A DNA stretch of 64,000 nucleotides from Streptococcus cristatus (lineage in GTDB: Bacteria > Bacillota > Bacilli > Lactobacillales > Streptococcaceae), in contig NZ_RJPR01000001.1 of assembly GCF_003943465.1 (NCBI RefSeq), positions 1-64,000 on the forward strand. Reading direction: 5' to 3'. The position numbers and the translations under genes are program-made. Below the pieces are notes generated by a model. It saw only the letters and a list, made by a program, of their open reading frames with translations, was not told where the DNA came from and ran no database searches. Below are positions 20,299 through 31,699 of the stretch, piece by piece (the first letter of the stretch is position 1; the number at the start of each line of letters is the position of its first letter).

Positions 20299-21141
20299 TT
20301 AACCAATAATGACCTTGATCAGACCGTAAACCAACAGCAAAACTCCGAGTCCGATCCGATATTTACCAAAGATTGTAAAGTCATGATTCTTGACATAGTC
20401 TGTCAGGAAGCGAATCACATAAAGACTGACACCGAAGGCCACTCCCATCGCTACCAATAAAAGGAATAATTGATCGAAACCTAAAGAATTACCCTTGATA
20501 ATAAATTTCAGGATTTTCAGCCCACTTGCACCAAACATGATTGGAATACCCAAGTAGAAAGTAAACTCTGTCACAACTGGTCGGCTGACACCATTCAAGA
20601 GACCACCGACAATGGTCGCACCTGAACGACTAGTTCCTGGAAAGAGGGACAAAACTTGGAAAAGACCGATATAAAGAGCGGTTTGATAAGGAAGTCTACT
20701 CAATTCTGTAACAGTCGGTTCCACCTGCTCTCGTTTTTCCAGATAGATAAAGGCAACCCCGTAGATAATCAGCATGATTGCGACGGATACCAGATTATAA
20801 AAATGTTCTTCAAACCAATCGTCTAGGAAAAGACCGATGATTGCAGCTGGCAAAGCAGCAACGACTACCTTGGCCCAGAGCTGCCATGTCAGCTGAATTT
20901 GACGAGCTGTTTTCCCTGGTTTAAAAGGGTTGAGCTTATCAAAATAAATCACCACAACCGCCAAGATGGCTCCCAGTTGAATGACAACATTGAACATTTC
21001 CATGAAGGCTGGATTTTCATTTTTATACTTAATAAAATCTTGAATCAGAATCAAGTGGCCGGTACTCGAAATGGGTAGCCACTCTGTAATTCCTTCAACA
21101 ATTCCATAAATAATGGACTTTAAAATTTCAATAATAAACAT
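20299..21141 (-). CDS. uppP: Undecaprenyl-diphosphatase
   Basis: 280 residues, BacA/UppP family, with about eight membrane segments. Signature motifs: [17 protein letters not shown] near the N-terminus and [14 protein letters not shown] in the middle, which supply the catalytic Glu/Ser/Arg residues. It recycles C55-PP to the C55-P carrier used by cell wall enzymes, including the neighbouring TagO-type transferase. AGGAG ribosome-binding site. Confidence 0.95.
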   Translation of the reverse strand: MFIIEILKSIIYGIVEGITEWLPISSTGHLILIQDFIKYKNENPAFMEMFNVVIQLGAILAVVVIYFDKLNPFKPGKTARQIQLTWQLWAKVVVAALPAAIIGLFLDDWFEEHFYNLVSVAIMLIIYGVAFIYLEKREQVEPTVTELSRLPYQTALYIGLFQVLSLFPGTSRSGATIVGGLLNGVSRPVVTEFTFYLGIPIMFGASGLKILKFIIKGNSLGFDQLFLLLVAMGVAFGVSLYVIRFLTDYVKNHDFTIFGKYRIGLGVLLLVYGLIKVIIG

Positions 21142-21229
21142 AGATAACTCCTAAAACAACTTTAACATTTATTATACCACATATTGGAGGAGAGGAAAAG
21201 CTTTCTCAAGGGCTTTAGCAAGCTTTTTA

Positions 21230-23125
21230 TCAAAAGGCTCCGCCCCCGCCGCCTCCACCGCCACCAGAGAAGCCACCTCCTGCTCCGCCTCCCGATGAAA
21301 CAGAGAAATGACTGGCCGTCGAGGCAATGTGGCCATAATTTGAAAAACTATGGGAACTTGCGTAAAAAATAGGATGAAGATTGTATTGTACATAAGTATT
21401 CATAGACGCGTTTTCCAAGGAAATCTGACGCAGCTTCATGACCCGACTAACACGATCCGCATAGCCAAATAGGGTAGCATAGACCAAAAGTCGGTTCCAC
21501 AGAACAATGCCCTCTACCTCGGTATCGTATAGGCGAGCGATATAGCGTAGCATATTCGCAAAGCTATTCCAGAGATAGAAATCGTGGGCTCCCTCATCGC
21601 TCAAGACACCATCCCGCTGATATAACTGCAAGGCCCTGCCCAGCAGAACGGTCAACACCGAAGCAACAGCTGCAAGCGGAAGATAGGACCAAATAAAACC
21701 GTCTAGCTTGATCAAATAGATAAAAAATGTCAAGAGAGACAAGCCAAAAGCAAGGAAACTTGCCATTAGAGCCAACCACAAGAGAAGCTTTTCTCCTCGT
21801 TTCAAAGGACGATAGTGATCCAGCAAGTTTAGCTTCCGAATCTCCTTTAATACTTGTTCAGACAAAAGGTTTAAATCAGTTGAAAAGCGAGTTTTTATCC
21901 GATTACCTATTTGGCGGATTCGTGCTTCATCTGTTGATTTTTTATTTTTATACAGGTCTTCTGAAATCTGATAAGATTCAAACAAGTCTGCTACAGCCGC
22001 CTGTTTATGGTCACCAAATGCCATCTGTAGGAATTGACCTTCAAACTCTGACAAACCTTTTTTAGAAGTTGGTTTCAAGATTGGCTTGTCTGCAGTTCCT
22101 AAAAGCTCTATGTAGCCTCGATCCATCAAATCCAGCAAGGTTGCCTGCACTAGATTTTCAAATTTTAAATGCGCCCGTCCGCCACTGGTCGGATCAACTT
22201 CCCTCATATCCACAGCAAAGATATTGGCCGCTACAATGAGAGGGGCCAGATCTTGCGGAGCTTCATAGAGCCGAGCGTCTTTAGGAAAAGCTTGGCTAGG
22301 GCGAATCTTAATCCGAAAAATCAGATAAAATATCCCCGAAAGCATCAGCAAGAACAAGCCCAAAAGTGGCAGATAAACTTTCCCCAAGCGATGATAAAAC
22401 TGGCTCTTAGCTACAATCTCTTTCTCAACTGCTTGAAAAGTCTGTAGATAGTCGGTCGCTTTTGGATCCTCTACTGCCTGATGCAGAGCTTGGCGATGCC
22501 AATATCCATGCAGTTCAACCTTCTTCCTGCTAGGCAAATGAGATAGCTGTATCCGATAATCACCTCGGTCCCTATTTATAGTGGCCGATTGGCCAAAATA
22601 ACCTGTATGGACATACATGTCCGTTAAGGTCCAAGTTCCCAGGCCCCAAACCTTAATCGTCACATTTTGCAGCTCTTCTTCCCAATCACTGATCGGCGTC
22701 CATTTGAGCTCTGCAATATCTTTATGGAGAAACAGAAGATTGGTCAGGTTCCATGTGACTGTTACTTTGACCGTGTCGCCTTCTTTACCAGCATTGTAAA
22801 TCTTAACCTCGTAGCCATCTCCTAAATCCGTGACTCGTGGCTCAAAGTCATACTTTACGACTCCATTCGTTTTCACAGAAACTTTTGGATCTGAATCAAT
22901 AGCAAAGCCTTCTGGCATCTTTCCTGCTGAGCCTAGGGAGACCATCTGGCCATTGTAATCATCATCAAAATGATAAGTCACCTCTTCTGTATAGGTGGCT
23001 GTATTATCGGCGTGGATCTCCAAATCTCCTTGATATGACTGGATTTGATAGTCTAAAGCTGACACCGTTCCAGCAAAAAATAAACTCAAAAAAAGAATAA
23101 AAATCCCTAACAAGTACCTTTTCAT
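21230..23125 (-). CDS. DUF2207 membrane protein with glycine-rich C-terminus
   Basis: 631 residues. A signal peptide (about 1-23) precedes an extracellular DUF2207 beta domain (to about 230). A membrane segment follows (YLPLLGLFLLMLSGIFYLIF, about 250-270), then a cytoplasmic part and two further hydrophobic stretches near 445-490. The last residues are almost pure glycine (GGGAGGGFSGGG, then more Gly, ending AF), a feature seen in many DUF2207 proteins of Firmicutes. No function is established. Monocistronic. Confidence 0.85.
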   Translation of the reverse strand: MKRYLLGIFILFLSLFFAGTVSALDYQIQSYQGDLEIHADNTATYTEEVTYHFDDDYNGQMVSLGSAGKMPEGFAIDSDPKVSVKTNGVVKYDFEPRVTDLGDGYEVKIYNAGKEGDTVKVTVTWNLTNLLFLHKDIAELKWTPISDWEEELQNVTIKVWGLGTWTLTDMYVHTGYFGQSATINRDRGDYRIQLSHLPSRKKVELHGYWHRQALHQAVEDPKATDYLQTFQAVEKEIVAKSQFYHRLGKVYLPLLGLFLLMLSGIFYLIFRIKIRPSQAFPKDARLYEAPQDLAPLIVAANIFAVDMREVDPTSGGRAHLKFENLVQATLLDLMDRGYIELLGTADKPILKPTSKKGLSEFEGQFLQMAFGDHKQAAVADLFESYQISEDLYKNKKSTDEARIRQIGNRIKTRFSTDLNLLSEQVLKEIRKLNLLDHYRPLKRGEKLLLWLALMASFLAFGLSLLTFFIYLIKLDGFIWSYLPLAAVASVLTVLLGRALQLYQRDGVLSDEGAHDFYLWNSFANMLRYIARLYDTEVEGIVLWNRLLVYATLFGYADRVSRVMKLRQISLENASMNTYVQYNLHPIFYASSHSFSNYGHIASTASHFSVSSGGGAGGGFSGGGGGGGGGAF

Positions 23126-23192
23126 AAACCAAAGTCCTTTTCTAAATCTTTATCCTATTATAGCATTTTTCTCAAGTAAGGGCTTACCAGGA

Positions 23193-23221
23193 TTGAAAAG
23201 TCGAATATTTTTCGGTAGAAT
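23193..23221 (+). promoter_or_regulatory. Promoter of the amino-acid ABC transporter operon
   Basis: TTGAAA (23193-23198), 17 bp, TAGAAT (23216-23221). Confidence 0.65.
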
Positions 23222-23255
23222 AGAAAGAACTATTTTAGAAGGACTAGGAGAGAAT

Positions 23256-24821
23256 ATGAAAAAATTCATTTTAACCTTATTGACAGCCCTCCTCGTCTGT
23301 CTGGGAACCCTTACCGTAGCTCAGGCGGATGATTATCTTAGAATTGGGATGGAAGCGGCCTATGCCCCTTTCAACTGGACCCAAGATGATGATTCAAATG
23401 GTGCTGTTAAAATCGAAGGAACAAATCAGTATGCCAATGGCTACGATGTCCAAGTTGCCAAGAAGATTGCTCAGGAAATGGGCAAGGAACCTCTAGTTGT
23501 GAAAACCTCTTGGAATGGACTGATTCCAGCCTTGACCTCTGGTAAAATCGATATGATTATCGCTGGTATGAGCCCAACAGCTGAACGGAAAAAAGAAATC
23601 GCCTTTTCTAACAGCTACTATACCAGTGAGCCTGTTATGCTGGTTCGAAAAGACGGTAACTACGCCAATGCCAAGACTCTCAAGGACTTTAAAGATGCTA
23701 AAATCACCTCTCAGCAAGGTGTCTATCTTTACAATCTGATTTCTCAACTGCCAGGTGCTAAGCAAGAGACCTCCATGGGAGATTTCGCCCAAATGCGTCA
23801 AGCTCTAGAATCTGGTGTTATTGACGGATACATCTCTGAACGTCCCGAAGCTCTGACAGCTGAAGCTGCCAACTCTAAGTTCAAAATGATCCAATTTAAA
23901 GAAGGATTTGAGGTCGGCGAAGAAGATGCCTCCATCGCTGTCGGCATGCGTAAAGACGACAGCCGAATCGAGCAAGCTAATGCAGCTATCGCTAAACTCT
24001 CAACGGATGACCAAGTCCAGCTGATGGATCAAATGATTAAGAATCAGCCTGTAGATACTGATACCGACGATGCTGAAGATACATTCTTCAACAAAGTTTT
24101 TAAGATTTGGAAGGAAAATTGGCCACAATTCTTACGTGGAGCTGGTTTGACCTTGCTCATTTCCATCACAGGAACAATCGCTGGCCTCCTCATCGGTTTG
24201 CTGATTGGGGTCTATCGGACAGCACCCATTTCAAAAAATAAGGCTCTAGCCTTCTTACAAAAACTATTCGGTTGGTTCCTCAATGTTTACATTGAAATCT
24301 TCCGTGGTACGCCTATGATTGTACAATCCATGGTTATCTACTATGGAACAGCTCAGGCCTTTGGTATTTCGATTGATCGGACGGCTGCAGCCATCTTCAT
24401 CGTCTCTATCAATACTGGTGCTTACATGAGTGAAATTGTCCGTGGTGGTATCTTTGCTGTTGACAAGGGACAATTCGAAGCAGCTACTGCGCTCGGAATG
24501 ACCCATGGTCAAACCATGCGCAAGGTCGTCCTACCACAGGTAGTTCGCAATATTCTGCCTGCGACGGGGAATGAATTTGTCATCAATATCAAGGATACAT
24601 CTGTCCTCAATGTTATCTCTGTGGTGGAGCTCTACTTCTCAGGAAATACCATTGCAACTCAGACCTATCAGTATTTCCAAACCTTCACCATTATCGCAGT
24701 TATTTACTTTGTCTTGACCTTTACCGTCACTCGAATCCTACGTTTCATCGAGCAGAAATTTGACACAGATCATTACACAACAGGTGCCAACCAAATGCAG
24801 ACGGGAGAATTGAAACAATGA
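23256..24821 (+). CDS. Polar amino-acid ABC transporter, fused substrate-binding and permease protein
   Basis: 521 residues. A signal peptide (about 1-23) is followed by an SBP family 3 domain (about 25-270, with [11 protein letters not shown] and [20 protein letters not shown]). A HisM/GlnP-type permease domain (about 290-510) carries the EAA loop [20 protein letters not shown]. This is the GlnPH-type fusion found in streptococci; the substrate is probably glutamine, glutamate or another polar amino acid. The start is the ATG at 23256 with AGGAGA; the upstream in-frame ATG overlaps the promoter. Confidence 0.92.
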   Translation: MKKFILTLLTALLVCLGTLTVAQADDYLRIGMEAAYAPFNWTQDDDSNGAVKIEGTNQYANGYDVQVAKKIAQEMGKEPLVVKTSWNGLIPALTSGKIDMIIAGMSPTAERKKEIAFSNSYYTSEPVMLVRKDGNYANAKTLKDFKDAKITSQQGVYLYNLISQLPGAKQETSMGDFAQMRQALESGVIDGYISERPEALTAEAANSKFKMIQFKEGFEVGEEDASIAVGMRKDDSRIEQANAAIAKLSTDDQVQLMDQMIKNQPVDTDTDDAEDTFFNKVFKIWKENWPQFLRGAGLTLLISITGTIAGLLIGLLIGVYRTAPISKNKALAFLQKLFGWFLNVYIEIFRGTPMIVQSMVIYYGTAQAFGISIDRTAAAIFIVSINTGAYMSEIVRGGIFAVDKGQFEAATALGMTHGQTMRKVVLPQVVRNILPATGNEFVINIKDTSVLNVISVVELYFSGNTIATQTYQYFQTFTIIAVIYFVLTFTVTRILRFIEQKFDTDHYTTGANQMQTGELKQ

Positions 24822-25558
24822 CCGAAACAATTTTAGAAATTAAAAATCTCAAAAAATCTTATGGGGAGAATCAAGTCTTAAAAGACATTTCTCTGACTGT
24901 CCATAAAGGCGAAGTTATCTCCATTATCGGAAGTTCAGGTAGCGGAAAATCAACCTTTCTCCGCTCCATCAACCTCCTAGAAACACCTACTGCTGGCGAA
25001 ATTCTCTACCGCGGAAAAAATGTCTTGGACGAAAACTACGACCTGACTCATTACCGCGAAAAATTAGGCATGGTGTTCCAAAGTTTTAATCTTTTTGAAA
25101 ATCTCAATGTCCTAGAAAATACCATCGTAGCTCAGACAACCGTGCTCAAAAGAGAGCGCGCTGAAGCAGAAAAGATTGCCAAAGAAAATCTAGAAAAGGT
25201 AGGTATGGGGGAGCTCTACTGGCAAGCCAAGCCTAAACAACTCTCAGGTGGACAAAAGCAGCGGGTTGCCATTGCACGTGCGCTTTCCATGAATCCTGAT
25301 GCCATCCTTTTCGATGAACCAACTTCAGCTCTTGACCCAGAAATGGTTGGCGAAGTCCTGAAAATCATGAAAGAATTGGCTAAAGAAGGCCTGACTATGA
25401 TTGTCGTAACCCACGAAATGGAATTTGCCCGCGATGTTTCCAGCCGTGTTATCTTTATGGATAAGGGCGTCATCGCAGAAGAAGGCACTCCACAAGAATT
25501 CTTTACCAATCCTAAAGAAGAACGAACCAAGGAATTCCTACATCGCTTCTTGAAATAA
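24818..25558 (+). CDS. glnQ: Polar amino-acid ABC transporter ATP-binding protein (GlnQ-like)
   Basis: 246 residues. Walker [10 protein letters not shown], signature LSGGQKQR, Walker [12 protein letters not shown] and H-loop VVTHEME are all intact. It overlaps the fused binding/permease gene by 4 bp (ATGA), so the two are translationally coupled and form one importer. The gene name follows family usage; the substrate is not proven. Confidence 0.93.
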   Translation: MTETILEIKNLKKSYGENQVLKDISLTVHKGEVISIIGSSGSGKSTFLRSINLLETPTAGEILYRGKNVLDENYDLTHYREKLGMVFQSFNLFENLNVLENTIVAQTTVLKRERAEAEKIAKENLEKVGMGELYWQAKPKQLSGGQKQRVAIARALSMNPDAILFDEPTSALDPEMVGEVLKIMKELAKEGLTMIVVTHEMEFARDVSSRVIFMDKGVIAEEGTPQEFFTNPKEERTKEFLHRFLK

Positions 25559-25573
25559 ACAACCAATCAAACA

Positions 25574-25610
25574 AACAAGACGGAAAAAGATACATCCGCC
25601 TTGTTTTTTT
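25574..25610 (+). terminator. Terminator of the amino-acid transporter operon
   Basis: AACAAGACGG ... CCGCCTTGTT hairpin followed by TTTTTT. Confidence 0.82.
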
Positions 25611-25651
25611 ATTCGCAAAATAAAAAAGCGGGTTTCCCCACTTTCCGAAGA

Positions 25652-25867
25652 TTAGTCTTCAAACTTTTCATGATTCTTATCGTAGAAATCAATCAAGCCA
25701 AGAGCTGTTTCAAAAGAAATATTCTTTACTTTTGCACGTCCTTGAGCAAGAGCAATAATTGACATTTCACGCGCGTTTGTTTCTTTACTAATACGGTAAC
25801 CTGTAATTTTTTTGTCACGAACCCATCCAACGACTGACTCTACTTTTTCAAAATTTGATTTAGCCAT
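25652..25867 (-). CDS. Small conserved streptococcal protein of unknown function
   Basis: 71 residues. The middle (ITGYRISKETNAREMSIIALAQGRAKVKNISF) resembles a short helix-turn-helix of the Cro/XRE kind: a helix, the turn around ISKETN, then a recognition-like helix. This is only a shape argument. It is conserved in position downstream of ilvA in related streptococci as I recall. AGAGAGGAG ribosome-binding site. Confidence 0.7.
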   Translation of the reverse strand: MAKSNFEKVESVVGWVRDKKITGYRISKETNAREMSIIALAQGRAKVKNISFETALGLIDFYDKNHEKFED

Positions 25868-25977
25868 TTCTTACTCCTCTCTAACTTATTTCGAATACTA
25901 ATATAATGGTTTTTATACAGTTTGTCAACTTAGAAAAACCAAAACAAACAAATTAAATAATTCTGAATATTCTATAT

Positions 25978-26874
25978 TTATTTAGCTTTGAGGGCTGAAA
26001 GGATCTGGGTGCGAATACTCTCCACTCCATCAGGATTTGCTGGAAGGAAGATCGTGTTATTTCCTTGCTTATCTGCAAAATTATTCAAGGTATCTAAATA
26101 CTGGTTAGTCAAGAGGATGGACATAATCTGTTCTTCTGTCAACTCAACATTGGCGCCTTTAAGCTCCTTAATTGAGTCTGCTAAGCCGTCTACGATTGCC
26201 TTCCGCTGCTCTGCAATACCGACCCCATGAAGACGGTCTTTCTCAGCCTCAGCTTCTGCAGCAGTAACGATTTTGATCTTATCTGCTTCTGCCAATTCCT
26301 GAGCTGCCACGCGCTTGCGTTGAGCCGCGTTGATTTCGTTCATAGATTGCTTGACTTCTGCATCTGGCTCAACCTTGGTAATCAAGGTCTTGACAATGAT
26401 GTAGCCATAAGTCGACATTTCTTCAGCTACCTGCTTTTGAACTTCTAGGGCGATCTCATCTTTCTTTTCAAAGAGCTCGTCCAAGGTCAGCTTAGGAACA
26501 GAGGAACGCAAAGCGTCTTCGATGTAGGACTTAATCTGCGCTTCTGGCCGCATGAGTTTATAGTAAGCATCCGTGACATTGTGTTCATTTACCCGATACT
26601 GAGTCGCAACATTCATGGTCACAAAGACATTATCCTGAGTCTTGGTCTCAACAATAATGTCGCTCTGTAGCAAACGCAACTGAACACGAGCGGCGATTTT
26701 ATCAATCCCCAAAGGCAAACGGACATTCATCCCACTTGTACTAGTCTTGTGGTAACGACCAAAACGCTCAATGATGGCAACAGATTGCTGGCGCACGACA
26801 TAAAGCGAGCTAAATGCCAATAGACCACAAAGAAGAAGAAAAATGAGAAAGAAGAAAAAGAAATTCAGTAACAT
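25978..26874 (-). CDS. SPFH/band 7 domain membrane protein
   Basis: 298 residues. One N-terminal membrane segment (FFFFFLIFLLLCGLLAFSSL) is followed by a stomatin/prohibitin domain (VVRQQSVAIIERFGRYHKTS ...) and a long Ala/Glu/Lys-rich coiled coil (about 180-230, EINAAQRKRVAAQELAEADK). Proteins of this kind form membrane microdomain assemblies or HflK/QmcA-like cages. Substrates are unknown. TAAGGAGA ribosome-binding site. Confidence 0.88.
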   Translation of the reverse strand: MLLNFFFFFLIFLLLCGLLAFSSLYVVRQQSVAIIERFGRYHKTSTSGMNVRLPLGIDKIAARVQLRLLQSDIIVETKTQDNVFVTMNVATQYRVNEHNVTDAYYKLMRPEAQIKSYIEDALRSSVPKLTLDELFEKKDEIALEVQKQVAEEMSTYGYIIVKTLITKVEPDAEVKQSMNEINAAQRKRVAAQELAEADKIKIVTAAEAEAEKDRLHGVGIAEQRKAIVDGLADSIKELKGANVELTEEQIMSILLTNQYLDTLNNFADKQGNNTIFLPANPDGVESIRTQILSALKAK

Positions 26875-26967
26875 AAGCGCATCTCCTTAATTTAATATAG
26901 TATATTCTAGCACAGTCCTCACTCACTTGCAATTAAAAAGTGGGATTTTACTAAAATATTCTTAGGA

Positions 26968-28218
26968 TCAGACTAACATGTTGTAAAGCGTTTCATTTCC
27001 GTTTAGATTGATGAAGGAAGGATCAAAATGCTCGATTCGATTGATCAGACCCGCATAGTCATGTTTATTGGCCAGAGCAATCCCAATCAGGACCGGTCCG
27101 GTTCCTTTGCTGGCCCGCTTGATGTATTCAAATCGAGTGATGTCATCATTTGGCCCTAAGATATCATTTACAAATTCACGTAAGGCACCAGGCCGCTGCG
27201 GGAAATTCACCACAAAATAATGCTTGATGCCATCATAGATGAGGGCACGCTCTTCCATTTCAGGCATACGGTTAATGTCATTATTTCCGCCCGAAATGAT
27301 ACAGCAGACAGTTTTTCCTTTGATATATTCTCGCAACACTTCCAAGGCTGCTACGCTAGCTGAACCAGCAGGCTCTGCGATGATTCCTTGTTTAGAATAG
27401 AGGTCAATCAAGGTTTCTGAAATCAAGCCTTCATCAACCCCGATAAGCGTTTCTACATTCTTTTTCGTTGCTTCATAAGTAGATGCCCCTACCTTTTGGA
27501 CTGCGATACCGTCCGCAAATTTGTCAATTTCATTGAGTTTGACAGGACCACCTGCTTCAAAAGCTGCTTTCATACTGCGGGCCCCATTAGCCTCTACCCC
27601 AATCACTTCAATTTGTGGCTGGCTTTCCTTGATGTAAGTGGATACTCCTGCGATGAGACCGCCGCCTCCTACTGGTACCAAGACCAAGTCTAAATCGATG
27701 GACTCCCGAGCTGTATCTTCTAGGATTTCATAAGCAACCGTTCCCTGACCTGCTTGAACATGAGCATCATCAAAAGGATCAATGAAAGTCCGATTTTCCA
27801 TCCGTGTGAATTCCATAGCCGCCCGAGCAGAAGCATCAAAAGTATCTCCTACTAGCTTAATCGTAACAAAATCTCCACCAAAGAAACGAACCTGTCCAAT
27901 TTTTTGTTGAGGAGTTGTGATAGGCATAAAAATAGTAGCTGGGATTTTCATTTCATTACAAGTGTATGCGACACCCTGAGCGTGATTGCCCGCAGAAGCG
28001 CAGACAACCCCACGTTCTCGCTCTTCTTTACTCAACTGAGAAATGGCATAATAGGCACCACGGATTTTGAAAGAACGAACACGTTGGGCATTTTCCTTTT
28101 TAAGATAAATTTTTGCCCCGTACTTCTCTGACAAGTAATGATCATAATCAAGCGGTGTATTGACAACAACATCTTTTAATACCTTATGAGCACGGACGAT
28201 ATCTTTTGCTGTTAACAT
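26968..28218 (-). CDS. ilvA: Threonine ammonia-lyase (threonine deaminase)
   Basis: 416 residues. PLP enzyme converting threonine to 2-oxobutanoate, the entry step to isoleucine. The PLP lysine lies in RVRSFKIRGAYYA; the serine/threonine loop is SAGNHAQGVAY; the glycine loop is VPVGGGGLI. A single ACT-like regulatory region is at about 325-410. The ATG at 28218 (MLTAKDIVRAH) is chosen because the 20-residue upstream extension reads through the ilvC-ilvA junction. Last gene of ilvBNCA, 66 bp after ilvC. Confidence 0.95.
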   Translation of the reverse strand: MLTAKDIVRAHKVLKDVVVNTPLDYDHYLSEKYGAKIYLKKENAQRVRSFKIRGAYYAISQLSKEERERGVVCASAGNHAQGVAYTCNEMKIPATIFMPITTPQQKIGQVRFFGGDFVTIKLVGDTFDASARAAMEFTRMENRTFIDPFDDAHVQAGQGTVAYEILEDTARESIDLDLVLVPVGGGGLIAGVSTYIKESQPQIEVIGVEANGARSMKAAFEAGGPVKLNEIDKFADGIAVQKVGASTYEATKKNVETLIGVDEGLISETLIDLYSKQGIIAEPAGSASVAALEVLREYIKGKTVCCIISGGNNDINRMPEMEERALIYDGIKHYFVVNFPQRPGALREFVNDILGPNDDITRFEYIKRASKGTGPVLIGIALANKHDYAGLINRIEHFDPSFINLNGNETLYNMLV

Positions 28219-28284
28219 TCCTTTTCCTTTCCAAATGAGGTAAACAAACTCAGCTGGGATACCAGCTGAGTTTTCCACACAATC

Positions 28285-29340
<1,056 letters not shown>

Positions 29341-29372
29341 TTAGGCGGTTTTAACAAATTTAAGCCGGATTT

Positions 29373-29477
29373 TATACTCACTGAAAATCAAAGTTCAAAC
29401 TAGGAAGCTAGCCACAGGCTGTACTTGGGTACGGTAAGGCGAAGCTGACGTGGTTTGAAGAGATTTTCGAAGAGTAT
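29373..29477 (-). repeat. Streptococcal BOX element (boxA-boxC type)
   Basis: The sequence runs TATACTCACTGAAAATCAAA ... AGGAAGCTAGCCACAGGCTG ... TGGTTTGAAGAGATTTTCGA ... AGAGTAT, matching the known pneumococcal/mitis-group BOX modules A and C, with no boxB. Its outer end touches the ilvN stop codon. It can fold into a long stem, so it may affect ilvBN versus ilvCA expression or RNA stability. Confidence 0.88.
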
Positions 29478-29953
29478 TAATCACGGGTAAAGCCAGTTGC
29501 CCCAGTCCGTGCGATATTTCGAATGCCGTAAGGACGGATGACTCGTAAGAGCGCTTCGCTCTTTTCTGCATCGCCCGTCATCTGGATAGTAATCGAGCTT
29601 GGCGCCACATCGACTACCGTTGCCCGGAAAGGCTGGATAATGGCCAAGATTTCTGCACGCTTTGCAACTGGTGCCGATACCTTGATTAAAATAACTTCTC
29701 GCTCTAGGTGAGGATGATCAGTAATATCTCGCACCCGAATCACATCAATCTGACGATTAAGCTGCTTGATAATCTGCTCCACTTCATTGAGGGAATTTAC
29801 ATCAATGATAATGGTGATCCGAGAAACATTTTCATCCTCGGTCGCACCGACAGAGATACTTTCGATATTGACCTGACGTCTGGAAAGCACACCAGTGAAG
29901 CGATTCAGAACACCCGAACGATTTTGGAGTTTAGCTGTCAACATTCTACGCAT
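29477..29953 (-). CDS. ilvN: Acetolactate synthase small (regulatory) subunit
   Basis: 158 residues. An N-terminal ACT domain (MLTAKLQNRSGVLNRFTGVL) and a C-terminal regulatory domain. It binds valine and modulates IlvB. It overlaps ilvB by 8 bp. The stop codon is at the very edge of the BOX element. Confidence 0.95.
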   Translation of the reverse strand: MRRMLTAKLQNRSGVLNRFTGVLSRRQVNIESISVGATEDENVSRITIIIDVNSLNEVEQIIKQLNRQIDVIRVRDITDHPHLEREVILIKVSAPVAKRAEILAIIQPFRATVVDVAPSSITIQMTGDAEKSEALLRVIRPYGIRNIARTGATGFTRD

Positions 29954-31646
29954 GGAACTTCACCCCCAACATCTCATGATTGCTCTTGCCAGCTGGCACC
30001 ATTGGAAGCACGTGCTCCTTGCGGGAAATATCTACCTCGATAAACATCGGTATATCTTCCTTTAGGACTTCCAAATCTTGAGCAATGGTCTCGGGATTAT
30101 CAAATTTATAGGATTTGACACCATAAGCCTGAGCCATCAGCTGAAAATCTGGCAAACTGTCAAAGACTGACTCGGAGGTACGACCATCATAGAAGGCTTC
30201 CTGCCACTGGCGAACCATACCTAGCGAATGATTATTGAGCATGATGACCTTAATCGGAATCTTGTAGATATTGAGAATAGCCATCTCTTGGTTTGTCATT
30301 TGATAGCCACCGTCTCCGACAAAGAGCACCACTTCCTTATCCGGATTGGCAATCTTGGCCCCAATCGCTGCTGGAACACCAAAGCCCATGGTTCCAAGAC
30401 CACCAGACGTGACGAGCTGACGCTCGTTGCGATAAGGATAGTACTGGGCTGTCCACATTTGGTGCTGGCCAACATCCGTGACCACAATGGCGTCGCCCTT
30501 GGTCAACTCACCCACGCGCTCAATAACAGCCTGAGGTTGGACAACTCGTTCCTTCTTATCATAAGAGCGTACCCGCTCCTTGTCTCGTGTCACCTTTTCT
30601 ATCCACTTGCTGGTATTGTTGTGCACTTGCTCTTCTTCAAGCAACATTTGCAAAGCTTTCTTGGCATCTCCTACAATAGGAATATCCACGCTGATGATCT
30701 TACCGATCTCTGCTGGATCGATATCAATGTGGGCCACCTTAGCACTTTTAGCAAAGGTCTTAGGATTACCAGTCAGACGGTCATCAAAACGACAACCAAT
30801 ACTAATCATGAAGTCCGCTTCCGTCATCGCAATATTAGCCGCGAAAGAACCATGCATGCCACCCATACCTAAGAACAAAGGATGATCTGTCGCAATCGTT
30901 CCCTGACCTAACAATGAGGTCACTACTGGAATCTGATACCGCTCTGCAAAAGCAACCATCTCCGCTGCTGCCCCTGCATAGCTAATACCACCACCAGAAA
31001 GAAGAACAGGTTTTTTAGCCTTAGAAAGCTGTTTAAGAATCTTCTTAATCTGTAATTCATTAGGCTCAATTGTTGGTTGATAGCTTGGCAGATGCAACTG
31101 AGTGTCATAGATAAAATCCGTATCCAGAGCTGAGACATCCTTTGGCAAATCAATAACGACTGGCCCCGGACGACCTGTGGTCGCAATATGAATGGCCTCC
31201 GTAATGATTCTTGGTATGTCTGCCGTCTCCCGTACCTGATAATTGTACTTAGTGATGGGAGTAGTAATACCGACAATGTCGGCCTCTTGAAAGGCATCCT
31301 TACCAATGCCTGGTGTCGCTACCTGCCCAGTAAAAACCAAAAGGGGAACACTGTCACTCATAGCGTCGGCGATCCCAGTAATGGCATTGGTTGCCCCCGG
31401 ACCACTGGTTGCAACGGCCACACCAATTTTCCCAGTAGACTTAGCGTAGCCCTCTGCTTCATGAACACACCCCTGCTCATGGCGACCAAGAATATGGCGG
31501 ATACCTTTAAAGCTATAAATAGCATCATAGAGGGGCAAGACTGCACCACCAGGATAGCCAAAAATAGTATCAACACCAAGATTTTTCAAGGTTTCCAAGA
31601 CCAGCTGCGAGCCGGACTTAGGAGTTTCTAATTGGATTCTTTCCAT
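29946..31646 (-). CDS. ilvB: Acetolactate synthase large subunit
   Basis: 566 residues. TPP/FAD enzyme joining two pyruvates, or pyruvate and 2-oxobutanoate. The N-terminal domain has GYPGGAVLPLYDAI and RHEQGCVHEAEGYAKSTGK with the catalytic Glu. The C-terminal TPP site is VGDGGYQMTNQEMAIL. First gene of ilvBNCA, with GGGGAAAT before the ATG. Neither ilvD nor leu genes are adjacent. Confidence 0.97.
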   Translation of the reverse strand: MERIQLETPKSGSQLVLETLKNLGVDTIFGYPGGAVLPLYDAIYSFKGIRHILGRHEQGCVHEAEGYAKSTGKIGVAVATSGPGATNAITGIADAMSDSVPLLVFTGQVATPGIGKDAFQEADIVGITTPITKYNYQVRETADIPRIITEAIHIATTGRPGPVVIDLPKDVSALDTDFIYDTQLHLPSYQPTIEPNELQIKKILKQLSKAKKPVLLSGGGISYAGAAAEMVAFAERYQIPVVTSLLGQGTIATDHPLFLGMGGMHGSFAANIAMTEADFMISIGCRFDDRLTGNPKTFAKSAKVAHIDIDPAEIGKIISVDIPIVGDAKKALQMLLEEEQVHNNTSKWIEKVTRDKERVRSYDKKERVVQPQAVIERVGELTKGDAIVVTDVGQHQMWTAQYYPYRNERQLVTSGGLGTMGFGVPAAIGAKIANPDKEVVLFVGDGGYQMTNQEMAILNIYKIPIKVIMLNNHSLGMVRQWQEAFYDGRTSESVFDSLPDFQLMAQAYGVKSYKFDNPETIAQDLEVLKEDIPMFIEVDISRKEHVLPMVPAGKSNHEMLGVKFHA

Positions 31647-31668
31647 ATTTCCCCTTTCATTTATTTAC

Positions 31669-31683
31669 AATTTTCTAAAAATT
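31669..31683 (-). promoter_or_regulatory. CodY box upstream of ilvB
   Basis: AATTTTCTAAAAATT matches 14 of 15 positions of the CodY consensus AATTTTCWGAAAATT. It lies between the promoter and the start codon, as expected for repression of branched-chain amino acid synthesis by CodY. Confidence 0.78.
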
Positions 31684-31699
31684 CAAAAAGCTTTCTACT

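Noticed and set aside
28219..28278. Longer IlvA start (20 extra residues)
   Set aside because: The extension covers the ilvC-ilvA spacer; the standard IlvA N-terminus starts at 28218.
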